64,000 nucleotides of DNA from Streptomyces jeddahensis (GTDB lineage: Bacteria; Actinomycetota; Actinomycetes; Streptomycetales; Streptomycetaceae). Shown here piece by piece: positions 54,015 to 62,023 of this stretch (the stretch's first letter is position 1; every line of letters starts with the position of its first letter). The translations under genes and the position numbers were made by a program. The notes under the pieces are model-generated. The model did no database searches and was not told where the DNA came from. It saw only the letters and a list, made by a program, of their open reading frames with translations. The stretch covers positions 62,001 to 126,000 of the forward strand of contig NZ_LOHS01000027.1 of NCBI RefSeq assembly GCF_001642995.1, read 5' to 3'.

Positions 54015-54335
54015 ATGGGATACGCACTGCTCGCGGGAGCCATCGCGGCCGAGGTGGCCGGCACCACGGCGATGAAGTACAGCGAGGGGTTCAGCAGGCC
54101 CTGGCCCTCGCTGGCCACCGTGGCCGGGTACCTCGTCGCCTTCGCCCTGCTGGCGCAGACGCTCCGGACGATGGAGGTCGGCACGGCGTATGCGATCTGG
54201 GCCGGGGTCGGCACCGCGGTGATCGCCGCGATCGGCATGGTGTTCCTCGGCGAGGCCATGACCGCGGCCAAGGTGGCCGGCATCGCGCTCGTCATCGCCG
54301 GAGTCGTGCTGCTCAATCTCGGCGGGGCCCACTGA
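54015..54335 (+). CDS. SMR-family multidrug/cation exporter
   Basis: A 106-aa protein with four membrane helices, working as an antiparallel dimer to export quaternary ammonium or other lipophilic cations with protons. The essential membrane glutamate is Glu13 (AGAIAAEVAGTTAMKYSEGF), and YAIWAGVGTAVIAAIGMVFLGE is the SMR helix-3 signature. ATG 54015. It shares one base with the tetR start (TGATG), so exporter and regulator are translated together from a promoter containing a large palindrome. Confidence 0.9.
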   Translation: MGYALLAGAIAAEVAGTTAMKYSEGFSRPWPSLATVAGYLVAFALLAQTLRTMEVGTAYAIWAGVGTAVIAAIGMVFLGEAMTAAKVAGIALVIAGVVLLNLGGAH

Positions 54336-54874
54336 TGGGCGCCCGGCGCTACGACCCCGAGCGGCGGCAGCGCATCATCGACGCCGCGATCCGGGTGGTC
54401 GGCGAGAAGGGCATCGCCGGTCTCAGCCACCGCTCCGTCGCAGCCGAGGCCGACGTACCGCTCGGCTCCACCACATATCACTTCAAGACGTTGGACGAGC
54501 TCATGGTGGCCGCACTGCGCCAGGCCAGCGAGGGCTTCGCCAAGGTGGTGCGGAGCCGAGGCGCCCTCGAGGACCCGCGCGTCGACCTCGCCGGTGAACT
54601 CGCCGCACTGACGGGGGAGTGGCTCGCGGGCGAGCGCACCGGCGTCGAGCTCGAGTACGAGCTGTATCTCGCCGCCCTCCGACGCCCGGCACTGCGGCCC
54701 GTCGCCGCCGAGTGGTGCCAGGACCTCGCCGACCTGATCGCCGACCGCACGGACCCGGTCACGGCCCGCGCGCTCGTCGCGCTGATGGACGGCATCTGTC
54801 TGCAGGTGCTGCTGACGGGCGGGGAGTACGACGAGGCGTATGCGCGGGAGATGCTGGCGCGGCTCATCCCGTGA
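54335..54874 (+). CDS. TetR-family regulator
   Basis: A 179-aa TetR-type repressor. The helix-turn-helix lies at residues about 12-50 (RIIDAAIRVVGEKGIAGLSHRSVAAEADVPLGSTTYHFKTLDEL). The C-terminal helical domain with LEYELYLAALRRPALRPVAAEW binds the ligand. It follows the SMR gene with a 1-nt overlap, which suggests autoregulation through the 24-bp palindrome upstream of the pair, with the exported compound as inducer. Confidence 0.9.
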   Translation: MGARRYDPERRQRIIDAAIRVVGEKGIAGLSHRSVAAEADVPLGSTTYHFKTLDELMVAALRQASEGFAKVVRSRGALEDPRVDLAGELAALTGEWLAGERTGVELEYELYLAALRRPALRPVAAEWCQDLADLIADRTDPVTARALVALMDGICLQVLLTGGEYDEAYAREMLARLIP

Positions 54875-54996
54875 CGGCTTCCCTGATGGCGGCGAGTGCC
54901 GCCGTGACGCTCGCCGTCCCGCCCGCCGCGCCCGGTACCTGAGACGCCGGCTCCACCGGTTAGCCTCCCCGGCCCCCGGCCGGTTAGGTTTCTGGC

Positions 54997-55992
54997 ATGA
55001 CCGACACGACTGCAACTGCACCTCGCACCACCGGCGCCGTCGCCGCCGGCCTCGCCACCGTCACCGCCGACGGCACCGTCCTCGACACCTGGTTCCCCGC
55101 GCCCGAGCTGTCCGGCGAGCCCGGCCCGGCCGGCACCGAGCGGCTGAGCGCCGAGCGCGCCGTGGAGCTGCTCGGCGAGGGCGCCGCGAAGGCCATCGGC
55201 CCGGACGCCCGCCGCGGTGTCGAGGTCGTCGCGGTCCGTACGGTCATCGCGTCCCTCGACGACAAGCCGCTGGACGCCCACGACGTGTACCTGCGTCTGC
55301 ACCTGCTCTCGCACCGCCTGGTGAAGCCGCACGGCCAGAGCCTGGACGGCATGTTCGGCTTCCTCGCCAACGTCGCCTGGACCTCGCTCGGCCCGGTCGC
55401 CGTCGACGACCTCGAGAAGGTCCGGCTCAACGCCCGCGCCGAGGGCCTGCACCTCCAGGTGACCAGCATCGACAAGTTCCCGCGCATGACGGACTACGTC
55501 GCGCCGAAGGGCGTCCGCATCGCCGACGCCGACCGCGTGCGGCTCGGTGCGCACCTCGCCGAGGGCACCACGGTCATGCACGAGGGCTTCGTGAACTTCA
55601 ACGCGGGCACCCTCGGCACGTCGATGGTCGAGGGCCGCATCTCGGCCGGCGTCGTCGTCGGCGACGGCTCCGACATCGGCGGCGGCGCCTCCACCATGGG
55701 CACCCTGTCCGGCGGCGGCAACGTGGTCATCTCCATCGGCGAGCGCTGCCTCATCGGCGCCGAGGCGGGCGTCGGCATCGCGCTCGGCGACGAGTGCGTG
55801 GTCGAGGCCGGTCTGTACGTCACGGCCGGTACGCGCGTCACCATGCCCGACGGCCAGATCGTCAAGGCCCGCGAGCTGTCCGGCGCCTCCAACATCCTCT
55901 TCCGCCGCAACTCGGTGACGGGCGCCGTCGAGGCCCGCCCGAACAACGCGGTGTGGGGCGGCCTCAACGAGGTGCTCCACAGCCACAACTGA
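54997..55992 (+). CDS. dapD: Tetrahydrodipicolinate N-succinyltransferase
   Basis: Succinylates tetrahydrodipicolinate in the lysine/diaminopimelate pathway. The 331-aa protein belongs to the long actinobacterial DapD type. It has an N-terminal domain, then a left-handed beta-helix of hexapeptide repeats ([50 protein letters not shown]) and the C-terminal [17 protein letters not shown] 54997. It is followed by a strong terminator. dapA of the same pathway lies 2 kb downstream in the opposite direction. Confidence 0.95.
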   Translation: MTDTTATAPRTTGAVAAGLATVTADGTVLDTWFPAPELSGEPGPAGTERLSAERAVELLGEGAAKAIGPDARRGVEVVAVRTVIASLDDKPLDAHDVYLRLHLLSHRLVKPHGQSLDGMFGFLANVAWTSLGPVAVDDLEKVRLNARAEGLHLQVTSIDKFPRMTDYVAPKGVRIADADRVRLGAHLAEGTTVMHEGFVNFNAGTLGTSMVEGRISAGVVVGDGSDIGGGASTMGTLSGGGNVVISIGERCLIGAEAGVGIALGDECVVEAGLYVTAGTRVTMPDGQIVKARELSGASNILFRRNSVTGAVEARPNNAVWGGLNEVLHSHN

Positions 55993-56019
55993 GGCTTCTC
56001 GCCGCAGGCAGTCGGCCCA

Positions 56020-56062
56020 GGCGGCCCGCACCGGACGACGGTGCGGGCCGCCCGTTTATTTT
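56020..56062 (+). terminator. dapD terminator with T-rich tail
   Basis: GGCGGCCCGCACCG (56020-56033) pairs perfectly with CGGTGCGGGCCGCC (56039-56052), loop GACGA, followed by CGTTTATTTT. This is one of the few classic intrinsic terminators in the window. Confidence 0.93.
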
Positions 56063-56160
56063 GGCCGTCCACACAGGCATAGCGGGGGACGGCCGCACGC
56101 GTCACCACAGGCAGCAAGGTCCGCCGAACAGACAACAAAGAACAGAGGACCGAAGAGAAG

Positions 56161-56724
56161 GTGACGATGGATGCCGAGGTCCAGGAAGACTTCCGGGAGT
56201 TCGTGGCGAACAGGTCGTCCGCGCTGCTGAAGACCGCCGTCCTGCTGAGCGGCGGCGACCGGCACGCGGCCGAGGATCTGCTGCAGAACGCGTTGATCAA
56301 GGCCGCGGGACGCTGGCACCGCATCGACGAGCCCGAGGCGTACGTACGGCAGATCCTCTATCGGCAGCAGGTGAGCCGCTGGCGGCTGAAGTGGCCGCGG
56401 CGCGAACTGAGCGTGCCCGAGCTGCCGGAGACCGGATCGGGCACGGACGCCTCGTCCGCCGCCGAGCTGCGCCTCGTGATGCGCGCGGCACTGGCCCGGC
56501 TCACCGCCCGCCAGCGCACCGTGCTCGTCCTGCGCTACTTCGAGGACCTGCCGGAGGCCGACGTGGCCCGCCTGCTGGGCTGCTCGGTCGGCACGGTGCG
56601 CTCCACGACGCACCGCTCCCTCGCCCGGCTGCGCGACCTCGCCCCCGAACTGGCCGCGCTCGGCCCTGCCGGCGCCGAGCAGCAGCCGTCCCGCGACTTC
56701 TCGCCTGTGGAGGTGCGTCCGTGA
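56161..56724 (+). CDS. SigE-family ECF RNA polymerase sigma factor
   Basis: A 187-aa group 4 sigma factor of the actinobacterial SigE-like (TIGR02983) type. Region 2 is ALLKTAVLLSGGDRHAAEDLLQNALIKAAGRW...EAYVRQILYRQQVSRWR. Region 4 is LTARQRTVLVLRYFEDLPEADVARLLGCSVGTVRSTTHRSLARLR, containing the -35 recognition helix. The start is GTG 56161; an ATG two codons on is possible. The stop overlaps the next gene (GTGA), which encodes a membrane-anchored beta-propeller protein likely to control it. Confidence 0.92.
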   Translation: MTMDAEVQEDFREFVANRSSALLKTAVLLSGGDRHAAEDLLQNALIKAAGRWHRIDEPEAYVRQILYRQQVSRWRLKWPRRELSVPELPETGSGTDASSAAELRLVMRAALARLTARQRTVLVLRYFEDLPEADVARLLGCSVGTVRSTTHRSLARLRDLAPELAALGPAGAEQQPSRDFSPVEVRP

Positions 56725-57938
56725 ACGTCGAAGAGCTGGTACGTGACTCGCTGCGCGAACAGGCCGACGAGCCCATGCCCGTCCAGCCGGGCTTCGCCGA
56801 CCGGGTCCTGACGGCCCGACGGCGCCGCAGGACTCGCACCCTCGCATCAGTCGCCGCGGCCACCGCCGCCGTGGTCGCCGTCGCGGTGGCCGTGCCCCTG
56901 CTGGACTCCGGCAAGGACGACGTGCGTCTGGCGAGCGAGATGAACCCGAGCGACATCATCGCCCACCCCGACCAGACGCCACCGCGCGACCTGATCGCGG
57001 CGGGGAACGTCGCGCTGGCCTCGTACTACACCTGGAGCACCGTCAAGCAGACGGACGACCGCGGCACCGCCGTCCGCACGTACTGGCTTCTGGACCAGAA
57101 GACCGGCAAGTACGTGAAGACCACCAAGTGGTCCTACATCGCCGTCGCTCCCGGGATGCGGACCGCCGCCGTCCTGGAGAAGGACCTGCCCGCCCAGCGG
57201 ATCGGCCTGCTCGACCTGCTCACCGGCGAGGTCGAGCGCTGGATCCCGGTCGGCCGCGGCGTCGCGGGGGTCGAGTTCTCGCCGGACGGCAGCAAGCTCG
57301 TCGCGACGACGTACAGCACGAACCCCGACCTGCGGTACAGGGCGGACTACGACAGCGACGGTGACGGCAAGAAGAACGACTGGATGCCGCAGTTCGGCCA
57401 GTCCGGCCGGACCGGCTTCTACGTCATCGACGTGGAGTCCGGCGAAGGCTCCTGGAGCGAGGTCACGTACAACAGCCAGGACCTCAACGTCCGCCAGGAC
57501 TTCGCCTTCAGCCGCGACGGCAAGCTGGTCTACTCCGGGCTCACGACGGCCCCCCACATGCAGTACTACGACTTCGAGGGCAACGAGGTCCCCAAGCCGG
57601 CGAACGAGGAGTACGTGCACTGGTTCAACGACGCCGGACTGTCCCCGGACGGCAAGCTCGTCGCGGGCGGCTACGCGGGCGACAACAAGCAGTCCGCCTC
57701 CGAGCTCCTCGACCCCTACACCGGCAAGCGGGTCACCAAGGTGCGCGGCCAGCAACTGCTCGCCTGGGTCGACGACAAGCGGCTCATCGCCTGGGACATC
57801 CCGCCGGGCTCGAACGAGTTCCACAATCGGCTCGTGCTCGTCACGATCGGCAGCGACAAGGTCGTACCGCTGAGCGGCTTCCGCAAGGGGAACGACGGCG
57901 CGGCCGGCCGCTGGACGCCCATCTTCGCCGAGCGCTGA
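56721..57938 (+). CDS. Membrane-anchored WD40-like beta-propeller protein, putative sigma regulator
   Basis: A 405-aa protein. The cytoplasmic head of about 38 residues includes NVEELVRDSLREQADE and an Arg cluster RRRRRTR. One membrane helix follows (SVAAATAAVVAVAVAVPLL, about residues 42-60), then a large extracytoplasmic domain. That domain has repeated blades such as GVEFSPDGSKLVATTY, FAFSRDGKLVYSGL and AGLSPDGKLVAGGY, and an acidic Asp-rich loop YDSDGDGKK that could bind calcium. GTG start coupled to the sigma gene. A role as anti-sigma factor or sensor is inferred from layout and coupling; no zinc anti-sigma motif is present. Its stop abuts the dapA stop. Confidence 0.82.
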   Translation: MNVEELVRDSLREQADEPMPVQPGFADRVLTARRRRRTRTLASVAAATAAVVAVAVAVPLLDSGKDDVRLASEMNPSDIIAHPDQTPPRDLIAAGNVALASYYTWSTVKQTDDRGTAVRTYWLLDQKTGKYVKTTKWSYIAVAPGMRTAAVLEKDLPAQRIGLLDLLTGEVERWIPVGRGVAGVEFSPDGSKLVATTYSTNPDLRYRADYDSDGDGKKNDWMPQFGQSGRTGFYVIDVESGEGSWSEVTYNSQDLNVRQDFAFSRDGKLVYSGLTTAPHMQYYDFEGNEVPKPANEEYVHWFNDAGLSPDGKLVAGGYAGDNKQSASELLDPYTGKRVTKVRGQQLLAWVDDKRLIAWDIPPGSNEFHNRLVLVTIGSDKVVPLSGFRKGNDGAAGRWTPIFAER

Positions 57939-58844
57939 TCAGGCCCCCGCGTTCACGAGCCGCTCGAACGCCGCCAGCAGCCCGTCGGTCGCATCGCGGC
58001 CGGCGGGCCGCAGCGGTGCCCGCACCGGGCCCGCGGGCAGCCCGAGCGCCCCGAGCAGCGCCTTCGCCGTGACCGTGCCGGGCAGCCCGGACGCCATCAT
58101 CAACTCGATGAGTTCGATCACCTGTTGTTGCCGCAGCGCGGCACCCGCGGTGTCACCCGCGTCGTACGCGTCGAGGATCCCCCGCAGATGCCGCGGCGCG
58201 ACGTTGGCGACCGTCGACACATAACCCGCACCGCCCACCACGTACAGCGGCAGGATGAACTCCTCGCAGCCCGTGTAGTACGCGAGGTCCGTGCGCGCGA
58301 GGACCTTCTGGGTGCCCAGCAGGTCGTACGCGCAGTCCTTCACCGCGGCGATCCGCGGATGTTCCGCGAGCCGCAGCATCGTCTCCGGCTCGATCCGGGT
58401 GCTGGTGCGGCCGGGGATGTCGTAGAGCATCAGCGGCAGCCCGGAGGCGTCAGCGATCTCCCGGAAGTGCTCCTCGACGGCGTCCTGGGGCGGCCTGCTG
58501 TAGTACGGAGTGACCACCAGCAGACCGTCCGCGCCCGCCTTCTCCGCCTCCAGAGCGAGCTCGACCGTGTGCCGGGTGTCGGAGCTGCCGACGCCCGCGA
58601 CGACCGCCGCACGGTCGCCGACGACTTCGGCCACGGCGCGTACGAGAGCCGACTTCTCGGCGTCGGTCGTGGTGGGCGACTCGCCCGTCGTGCCGGACAG
58701 GACCAGCCCGTCGCAGCCGTCGGCCACGAGCCGCTCGGCCAGCTGCCGGGCCCCGTCCAGATCCAGGGCACCCGAGTCGGTGAACGGCGTGATCATCGCG
58801 CAGAGGGCGCGGCCGAAGGGAGCGGTGGGGCGTGAGGTCGTCAT
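57939..58844 (-). CDS. dapA: 4-hydroxy-tetrahydrodipicolinate synthase
   Basis: Condenses pyruvate and aspartate semialdehyde at the entry to lysine/diaminopimelate synthesis. The 301-aa TIM barrel shows LCAMITPFTDSG, LSGTTGESPTTT, VTPYYSRPPQDAVEEHFREIA, the catalytic Tyr/Arg in MLYDIPGRT and the Schiff-base Lys in IAAVKDCAYD. It could be one of several DapA paralogues, but dapD lies nearby. ATG 58844; the frame extends 12 codons further without support. Its stop codon touches the stop of the convergent beta-propeller gene (TGATCA), leaving no spacer. Confidence 0.9.
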   Translation of the reverse strand: MTTSRPTAPFGRALCAMITPFTDSGALDLDGARQLAERLVADGCDGLVLSGTTGESPTTTDAEKSALVRAVAEVVGDRAAVVAGVGSSDTRHTVELALEAEKAGADGLLVVTPYYSRPPQDAVEEHFREIADASGLPLMLYDIPGRTSTRIEPETMLRLAEHPRIAAVKDCAYDLLGTQKVLARTDLAYYTGCEEFILPLYVVGGAGYVSTVANVAPRHLRGILDAYDAGDTAGAALRQQQVIELIELMMASGLPGTVTAKALLGALGLPAGPVRAPLRPAGRDATDGLLAAFERLVNAGA

Positions 58845-58898
58845 GCCTGCAGTGTCGGCACGGCGACGGTGAAGCTCCACTTAATTCTGCTAAGCGGT

Positions 58899-59080
58899 AT
58901 GAGCAAGGAACGCTACGGCCCCGCACCGCCGCTGCGACTGAGGCTTCCGCTGCGTGCCCGCCCCGCTGCGGCGCGCCCGGCGTGCCGGAGCTGATCGCGG
59001 AGGCCGCGCTGCCGCAAGGGAGGCTGGACCTGTTCCAGAGCCGGCTCGCGCGGCTGGACGGCGGACAGGAGGGCACGTAG
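58899..59080 (+). pseudogene. Probable frameshifted small gene
   Basis: A frame opened by ATG 58899 (SKERYGPAPPLRLRLPLRAR) meets a stop after 31 codons. From about 58965 a different frame encodes GVPELIAEAALPQGRLDLF and onward to TAG at 59078-59080, with nearly every third position G or C, as in real genes here. One intact ORF of about 60 codons is restored if a frame change lies near 58950-58970. It could be a decayed gene, a sequencing error, or chance. No family is recognised. Confidence 0.3.
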
Positions 59081-59140
59081 GAGGGGTAGTGCCGCCGTCG
59101 GCGGGTACCCGGTCGTCCCAGACGGAGGGAGGCGGGACAC

Positions 59141-59551
59141 ATGACCGCGGTCACGGATCAGCGTCGTACGGAACACTCGGTGGGAGAGCTGGTGAGCCGG
59201 GCGACCGCACAGCTCTCCACGCTCGTACGGCAGGAGATGCGGCTCGCCACCGCGGAGCTCGCCTACAAAGGCAAGCGGGCCGGGCGGGGCGGGGGGCTGC
59301 TCGGCGCGGCCGGCGCCATCGCCTATGTCGGGGTGATGGCCCTCGCCGCCACGGCCGCCGCCGCCCTCTCCCTGACGCTGCCGGTGTGGGCGAGCGCGCT
59401 CATCATCGCCGGGGTGCTCTTCGCCATCGCCGGCGTGCTCGCACTGATCGGCCGCCGTCAGCTCCGCGGCGCGACTCCGCCGCTGCCCGAGCGGGCGATG
59501 CACAGCGTCAGGGCCGATGTCGAGGAGCTCAAGGAAAGGGCGCACCGATGA
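59141..59551 (+). CDS. Holin-like membrane protein (PF07332, YqjE type)
   Basis: A 136-aa protein with an amphipathic head (SVGELVSRATAQLSTLVRQEMRLATAELAYKGKRAG) and two membrane helices (AAGAIAYVGVMALAATAAAALSL and ASALIIAGVLFAIAGVLALIG). It is named phage-holin family by similarity, yet such genes sit in non-phage loci across actinobacteria and probably act in envelope stress or membrane organisation. ATG 59141 has GGAGGGAGG upstream. The stop overlaps the DUF3618 gene (ATGA), its usual partner. Confidence 0.85.
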   Translation: MTAVTDQRRTEHSVGELVSRATAQLSTLVRQEMRLATAELAYKGKRAGRGGGLLGAAGAIAYVGVMALAATAAAALSLTLPVWASALIIAGVLFAIAGVLALIGRRQLRGATPPLPERAMHSVRADVEELKERAHR

Positions 59552-60384
59552 CGGACGGCATGAGGGCCGGCGCCAAGGGACCCGACGAACTGCGCCGGCA
59601 GATCGAAGAAACCCGCGCGGAACTCGGCGCGACAGTCGAGGAGTTGGCGGCCAAGACGGATGTGAAGGGCCGCGCCCGGCAGAAGGCCGCCAGGATGCGC
59701 GGCCGCATGAGCGAACGGGCCACGCACGCGAAGGGACGGATGCGAGGGCGCGCAGGGCATGCCGGGGAACAGCTGCAGGGGCGCGCGGCGGAAGCGAGGG
59801 AACAGGTGCAGATACGCGCCGAAGAGGCAGGCGAGCGGGTCGAGACTGCCGCGGCTCAGACTCAGGAGACCGCCGCGCAGGCGGTGGAGCGGGTGCGGCA
59901 CGGCGCGCCCCAGCCCGTGCGCAGCGCCACGAGCGCCGCGGTCCGGGCCGGACGGCGCCACCCGCGGGCGGTGCTGATCACGAGTGCCGGGACCGGCGCG
60001 GCCGTCGCCGCGGGCGTGCTGTGGCACCGCAGCGGCGCCGGTCAGGTGGCCAGGGCACCACTCGGCCGCCGCCTCATCTGGAACAGCGTCCGCCACAGCC
60101 CCCTGGTCCCGAGCGGCCTGAGGCGGAGTGCGTTCGTCCCGAGTGGCTTCAGGCGGAGTGCGTTCGTCCCGAGCGGCATGCGCCGAAGCGCGTTCGTCCC
60201 GAGCGGCCTGCGCCGAAGCGCGTTCGTCCCGAGCGGCCTGCGCCGGAGTGCGCTGGTCCCGAGCGGGCTGCGCCGCCGTAGGCACAGCTATCTCCCCAGC
60301 GGCCTGGACCGTCTGATCGGCGGCCGCTGGAGCCACCGCCGGGGTCGCGGCCACCAGGTGGTCGAGATGCTGAACCGAGGGTGA
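59548..60384 (+). CDS. DUF3618 protein with tandem decapeptide repeats
   Basis: A 278-aa protein. Residues 10-50 are the DUF3618 motif (GPDELRRQIEETRAELGATVEELAAKTDVK). A long Ala/Arg/Glu/Gln coiled-coil region follows to about residue 130. Next is a hydrophobic helix (AVLITSAGTGAAVAAGVLW), then six copies of a basic 10-residue repeat based on FVPSGLRRSA (residues about 186-245), and an Arg/His-rich end. It is co-translated with the holin-like gene. DUF3618 proteins bind or shape membranes by inference only. The repeat block is unusual for the family. Confidence 0.82.
   Translation: MTDGMRAGAKGPDELRRQIEETRAELGATVEELAAKTDVKGRARQKAARMRGRMSERATHAKGRMRGRAGHAGEQLQGRAAEAREQVQIRAEEAGERVETAAAQTQETAAQAVERVRHGAPQPVRSATSAAVRAGRRHPRAVLITSAGTGAAVAAGVLWHRSGAGQVARAPLGRRLIWNSVRHSPLVPSGLRRSAFVPSGFRRSAFVPSGMRRSAFVPSGLRRSAFVPSGLRRSALVPSGLRRRRHSYLPSGLDRLIGGRWSHRRGRGHQVVEMLNRG
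60103..60282 (+). repeat. Six 30-bp tandem repeats
   Basis: In-frame units at 60103, 60133, 60163, 60193, 60223 and 60253 encode LVPSGLRRSA, FVPSGFRRSA, FVPSGMRRSA, FVPSGLRRSA (twice) and LVPSGLRRRR. The central copies are almost identical in DNA, indicating recent expansion; a degenerate seventh (YLPSGLDR) follows. Confidence 0.9.
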
Positions 60385-60424
60385 CGGTGCCGTAGCGGGC
60401 TGAACGCGACGCCTGCCGAAACCG

Positions 60425-60468
60425 GCGGTCTGCCGGCGGATGGGACTCCGCCGGCAGACCGCTGTTTT
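60425..60468 (+). terminator. Terminator after the DUF3618 gene
   Basis: GCGGTCTGCCGGCGGA (60425-60440) pairs perfectly with TCCGCCGGCAGACCGC (60447-60462), loop TGGGAC, followed by TGTTTT. Confidence 0.92.
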
Positions 60469-60501
60469 ACGTTCCTCCGACCGACAAGCTCAGCAGTCTG
60501 G

Positions 60502-60512
60502 ACAAAAATTGT
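60502..60512. promoter_or_regulatory. AT-rich operator candidate before the ArsR-type gene
   Basis: ACAA-AAA-TTGT inside an AT-rich run (GACAAAAATTGTTTTC), 21 bp before the ATG. It stands out in this GC-rich DNA and fits a site for the ArsR-type protein encoded next. Confidence 0.4.
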
Positions 60513-60533
60513 TTTCGGTGGCACGGTGGACGC

Positions 60534-61232
60534 ATGCTGGACGTGACCGTGATCGAGGACCCCGCGGCGGCAGCCGTCTCGCTCGACCCCATCAGGGCCC
60601 GGCTGCTGGCCGAACTGGCCGCCGGCCCGGCCTCCGCCGCGATGCTGGCCGCCCGTGTCGACCTGCCGAGGCAGAAGGTGAACTACCACCTCAAGGCCCT
60701 GGAGCGGCACGGCCTCGTCGAGCTGGCCGGAGAGCGCCGCAAGGGCAACGTCACCGAGCGCCTGATGCGCGCGACCGCCGCGTCGTACGTCATCTCGCCG
60801 CTCGCCCTGGGCGCGGTGCAGCCCGACCCGGACCGCGCCCGCGACCAGCTCTCGGCCCGCTGGCTGCTTGCACTCGCAGCCCGTCTGGTGCGGGACGTCG
60901 GCTCGCTCATCACGGGCGCCACGAAGGCCCGCAAGCGGCTCGCCACGTACGCGCTCGACGGCGAGGTGCGCTTCGCGTCGGCCGCCGACCGCGCCGCGTT
61001 CATCGAGGAGCTGACGCAAGGCGTCGGAGCCCTGATCCGCAAGTACCACGACGGGACCGCGGAGGGCGGCCGCGATCACCGGATCGTCATCGGCGTGCAC
61101 CCCACCGTCAAGGGCGCGAGCGCTCCCGATGCGCGGCCCTCGGACGCACAGTCCCCGGCCGCCCGCCCCGAAGCAGAGGCGGACACCGCCTCGCCCGCAA
61201 CCGCACTTCCCGCACCTCCGCAGACCGACTGA
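60534..61232 (+). CDS. ArsR-type winged-helix regulator
   Basis: A 232-aa protein with an N-terminal ArsR-like helix-turn-helix (LDPIRARLLAELAAGPASAAMLAARVDLPRQKVNYHLKALERHGLVELAGERRKGNVTERLMRAT, residues about 17-80). A helical middle and an Ala/Pro/Asp-rich disordered tail of about 40 residues follow. ATG 60534 with GGTGG upstream. The next gene, 36 bp on, encodes an SRPBCC/AHSA1 protein, a pairing repeated across actinobacteria, so the two are likely one regulatory unit. The ligand is unknown. Confidence 0.85.
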   Translation: MLDVTVIEDPAAAAVSLDPIRARLLAELAAGPASAAMLAARVDLPRQKVNYHLKALERHGLVELAGERRKGNVTERLMRATAASYVISPLALGAVQPDPDRARDQLSARWLLALAARLVRDVGSLITGATKARKRLATYALDGEVRFASAADRAAFIEELTQGVGALIRKYHDGTAEGGRDHRIVIGVHPTVKGASAPDARPSDAQSPAARPEAEADTASPATALPAPPQTD

Positions 61233-61268
61233 CATCCGCAGACCCACTGATCCGCAGGAGCCACCACC

Positions 61269-62000
61269 ATGTCCAAGGAATTCGAGATCGCCCGGGAATT
61301 CGAGGTCGACGCCAGCCCCGAAGAGGTCTGGGACGCCATCACCACCGGCACCGGCGGCTGGCTGTGGCCCAGCGAGTTCGAGCCGCGCGAGGGCGGGGCC
61401 GGACCGTTCGGCAGCACCATCGTCAACTGGGATCCGCCGCACCGGTTCACCGTGCGCAGCGAGGACGTCGGGTTCCCGACCCAGTCGCTCAACCAGCTCG
61501 ACCACACCATCGAGCCCCGCGAGGAGGGCCGGAGCGCCTGGGTGCGGTACGTGCACAGCGGGATCTTCACCGACGACTGGGACAACCAGTACGACGGCGC
61601 CTCCAAGCACACCGACTTCTACCTGCACACCCTGCGCGAGTACGTGACGCACTTCGCGGGCCGCCCCGTCGCGTTCGCCACGCTCAACGGGCCCGAGGCG
61701 TCCACGGCCGCCGACGCCTTCGCCGCGGTCGGGCGGGCGCTCGGCCTCGCCGACGACACCGCCGGGGGAGCGCGTATCCAGGCCCGGGGGCCCGAGGGCC
61801 GCCCCCTCGACGCCGTGGTCGACTTCCGCAACCCGTACTTCATCGGGCTGCGCACCGACCACGCGCTCATCCGCTTCTTCGGACGCAACCACTGGGGCGC
61901 CCCGGTCGGCATCAGCGTCCACGACTTCGCGCCCGACGCCGACGCCAAGCACAACGAACTCGCCTGGCAGAACTGGCTGAACGGCGTCTTCAACGCCTGA
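61269..62000 (+). CDS. SRPBCC (AHSA1-like) domain protein
   Basis: A 243-aa START/Bet v1-like protein. The AHSA1 opening FEIAREFEVDASPEEVWDAITTGTGGWLWPSEFEPREGG and LNQLDHTIEPREEGRSAWVRYVHSGIF belong to the first hydrophobic-cavity domain. The C-terminal 90 residues (VVDFRNPYFIGLRTDHALIRFFGRNHWGAPVGISVHDF) look like an added domain. Such proteins bind small hydrophobic ligands. ATG 61269 with AGGAG upstream. It is probably co-transcribed with the ArsR-type gene and ends at a strong hairpin. Confidence 0.82.
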   Translation: MSKEFEIAREFEVDASPEEVWDAITTGTGGWLWPSEFEPREGGAGPFGSTIVNWDPPHRFTVRSEDVGFPTQSLNQLDHTIEPREEGRSAWVRYVHSGIFTDDWDNQYDGASKHTDFYLHTLREYVTHFAGRPVAFATLNGPEASTAADAFAAVGRALGLADDTAGGARIQARGPEGRPLDAVVDFRNPYFIGLRTDHALIRFFGRNHWGAPVGISVHDFAPDADAKHNELAWQNWLNGVFNA

Positions 62001-62023
62001 ACCGCCGCCGCCCCACGGCACGC

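Noticed and set aside
59141..59551. A phage-holin family gene as evidence for a prophage.
   Set aside because: No integrase, capsid, portal, terminase or lysin genes lie nearby, and the gene is coupled to its usual non-phage DUF3618 partner.
60103..60282. Regular 30-bp repeats that could be taken for a CRISPR array.
   Set aside because: The units are contiguous with no spacers, stay in frame and encode a peptide repeat within a real gene; no cas genes occur in the window.
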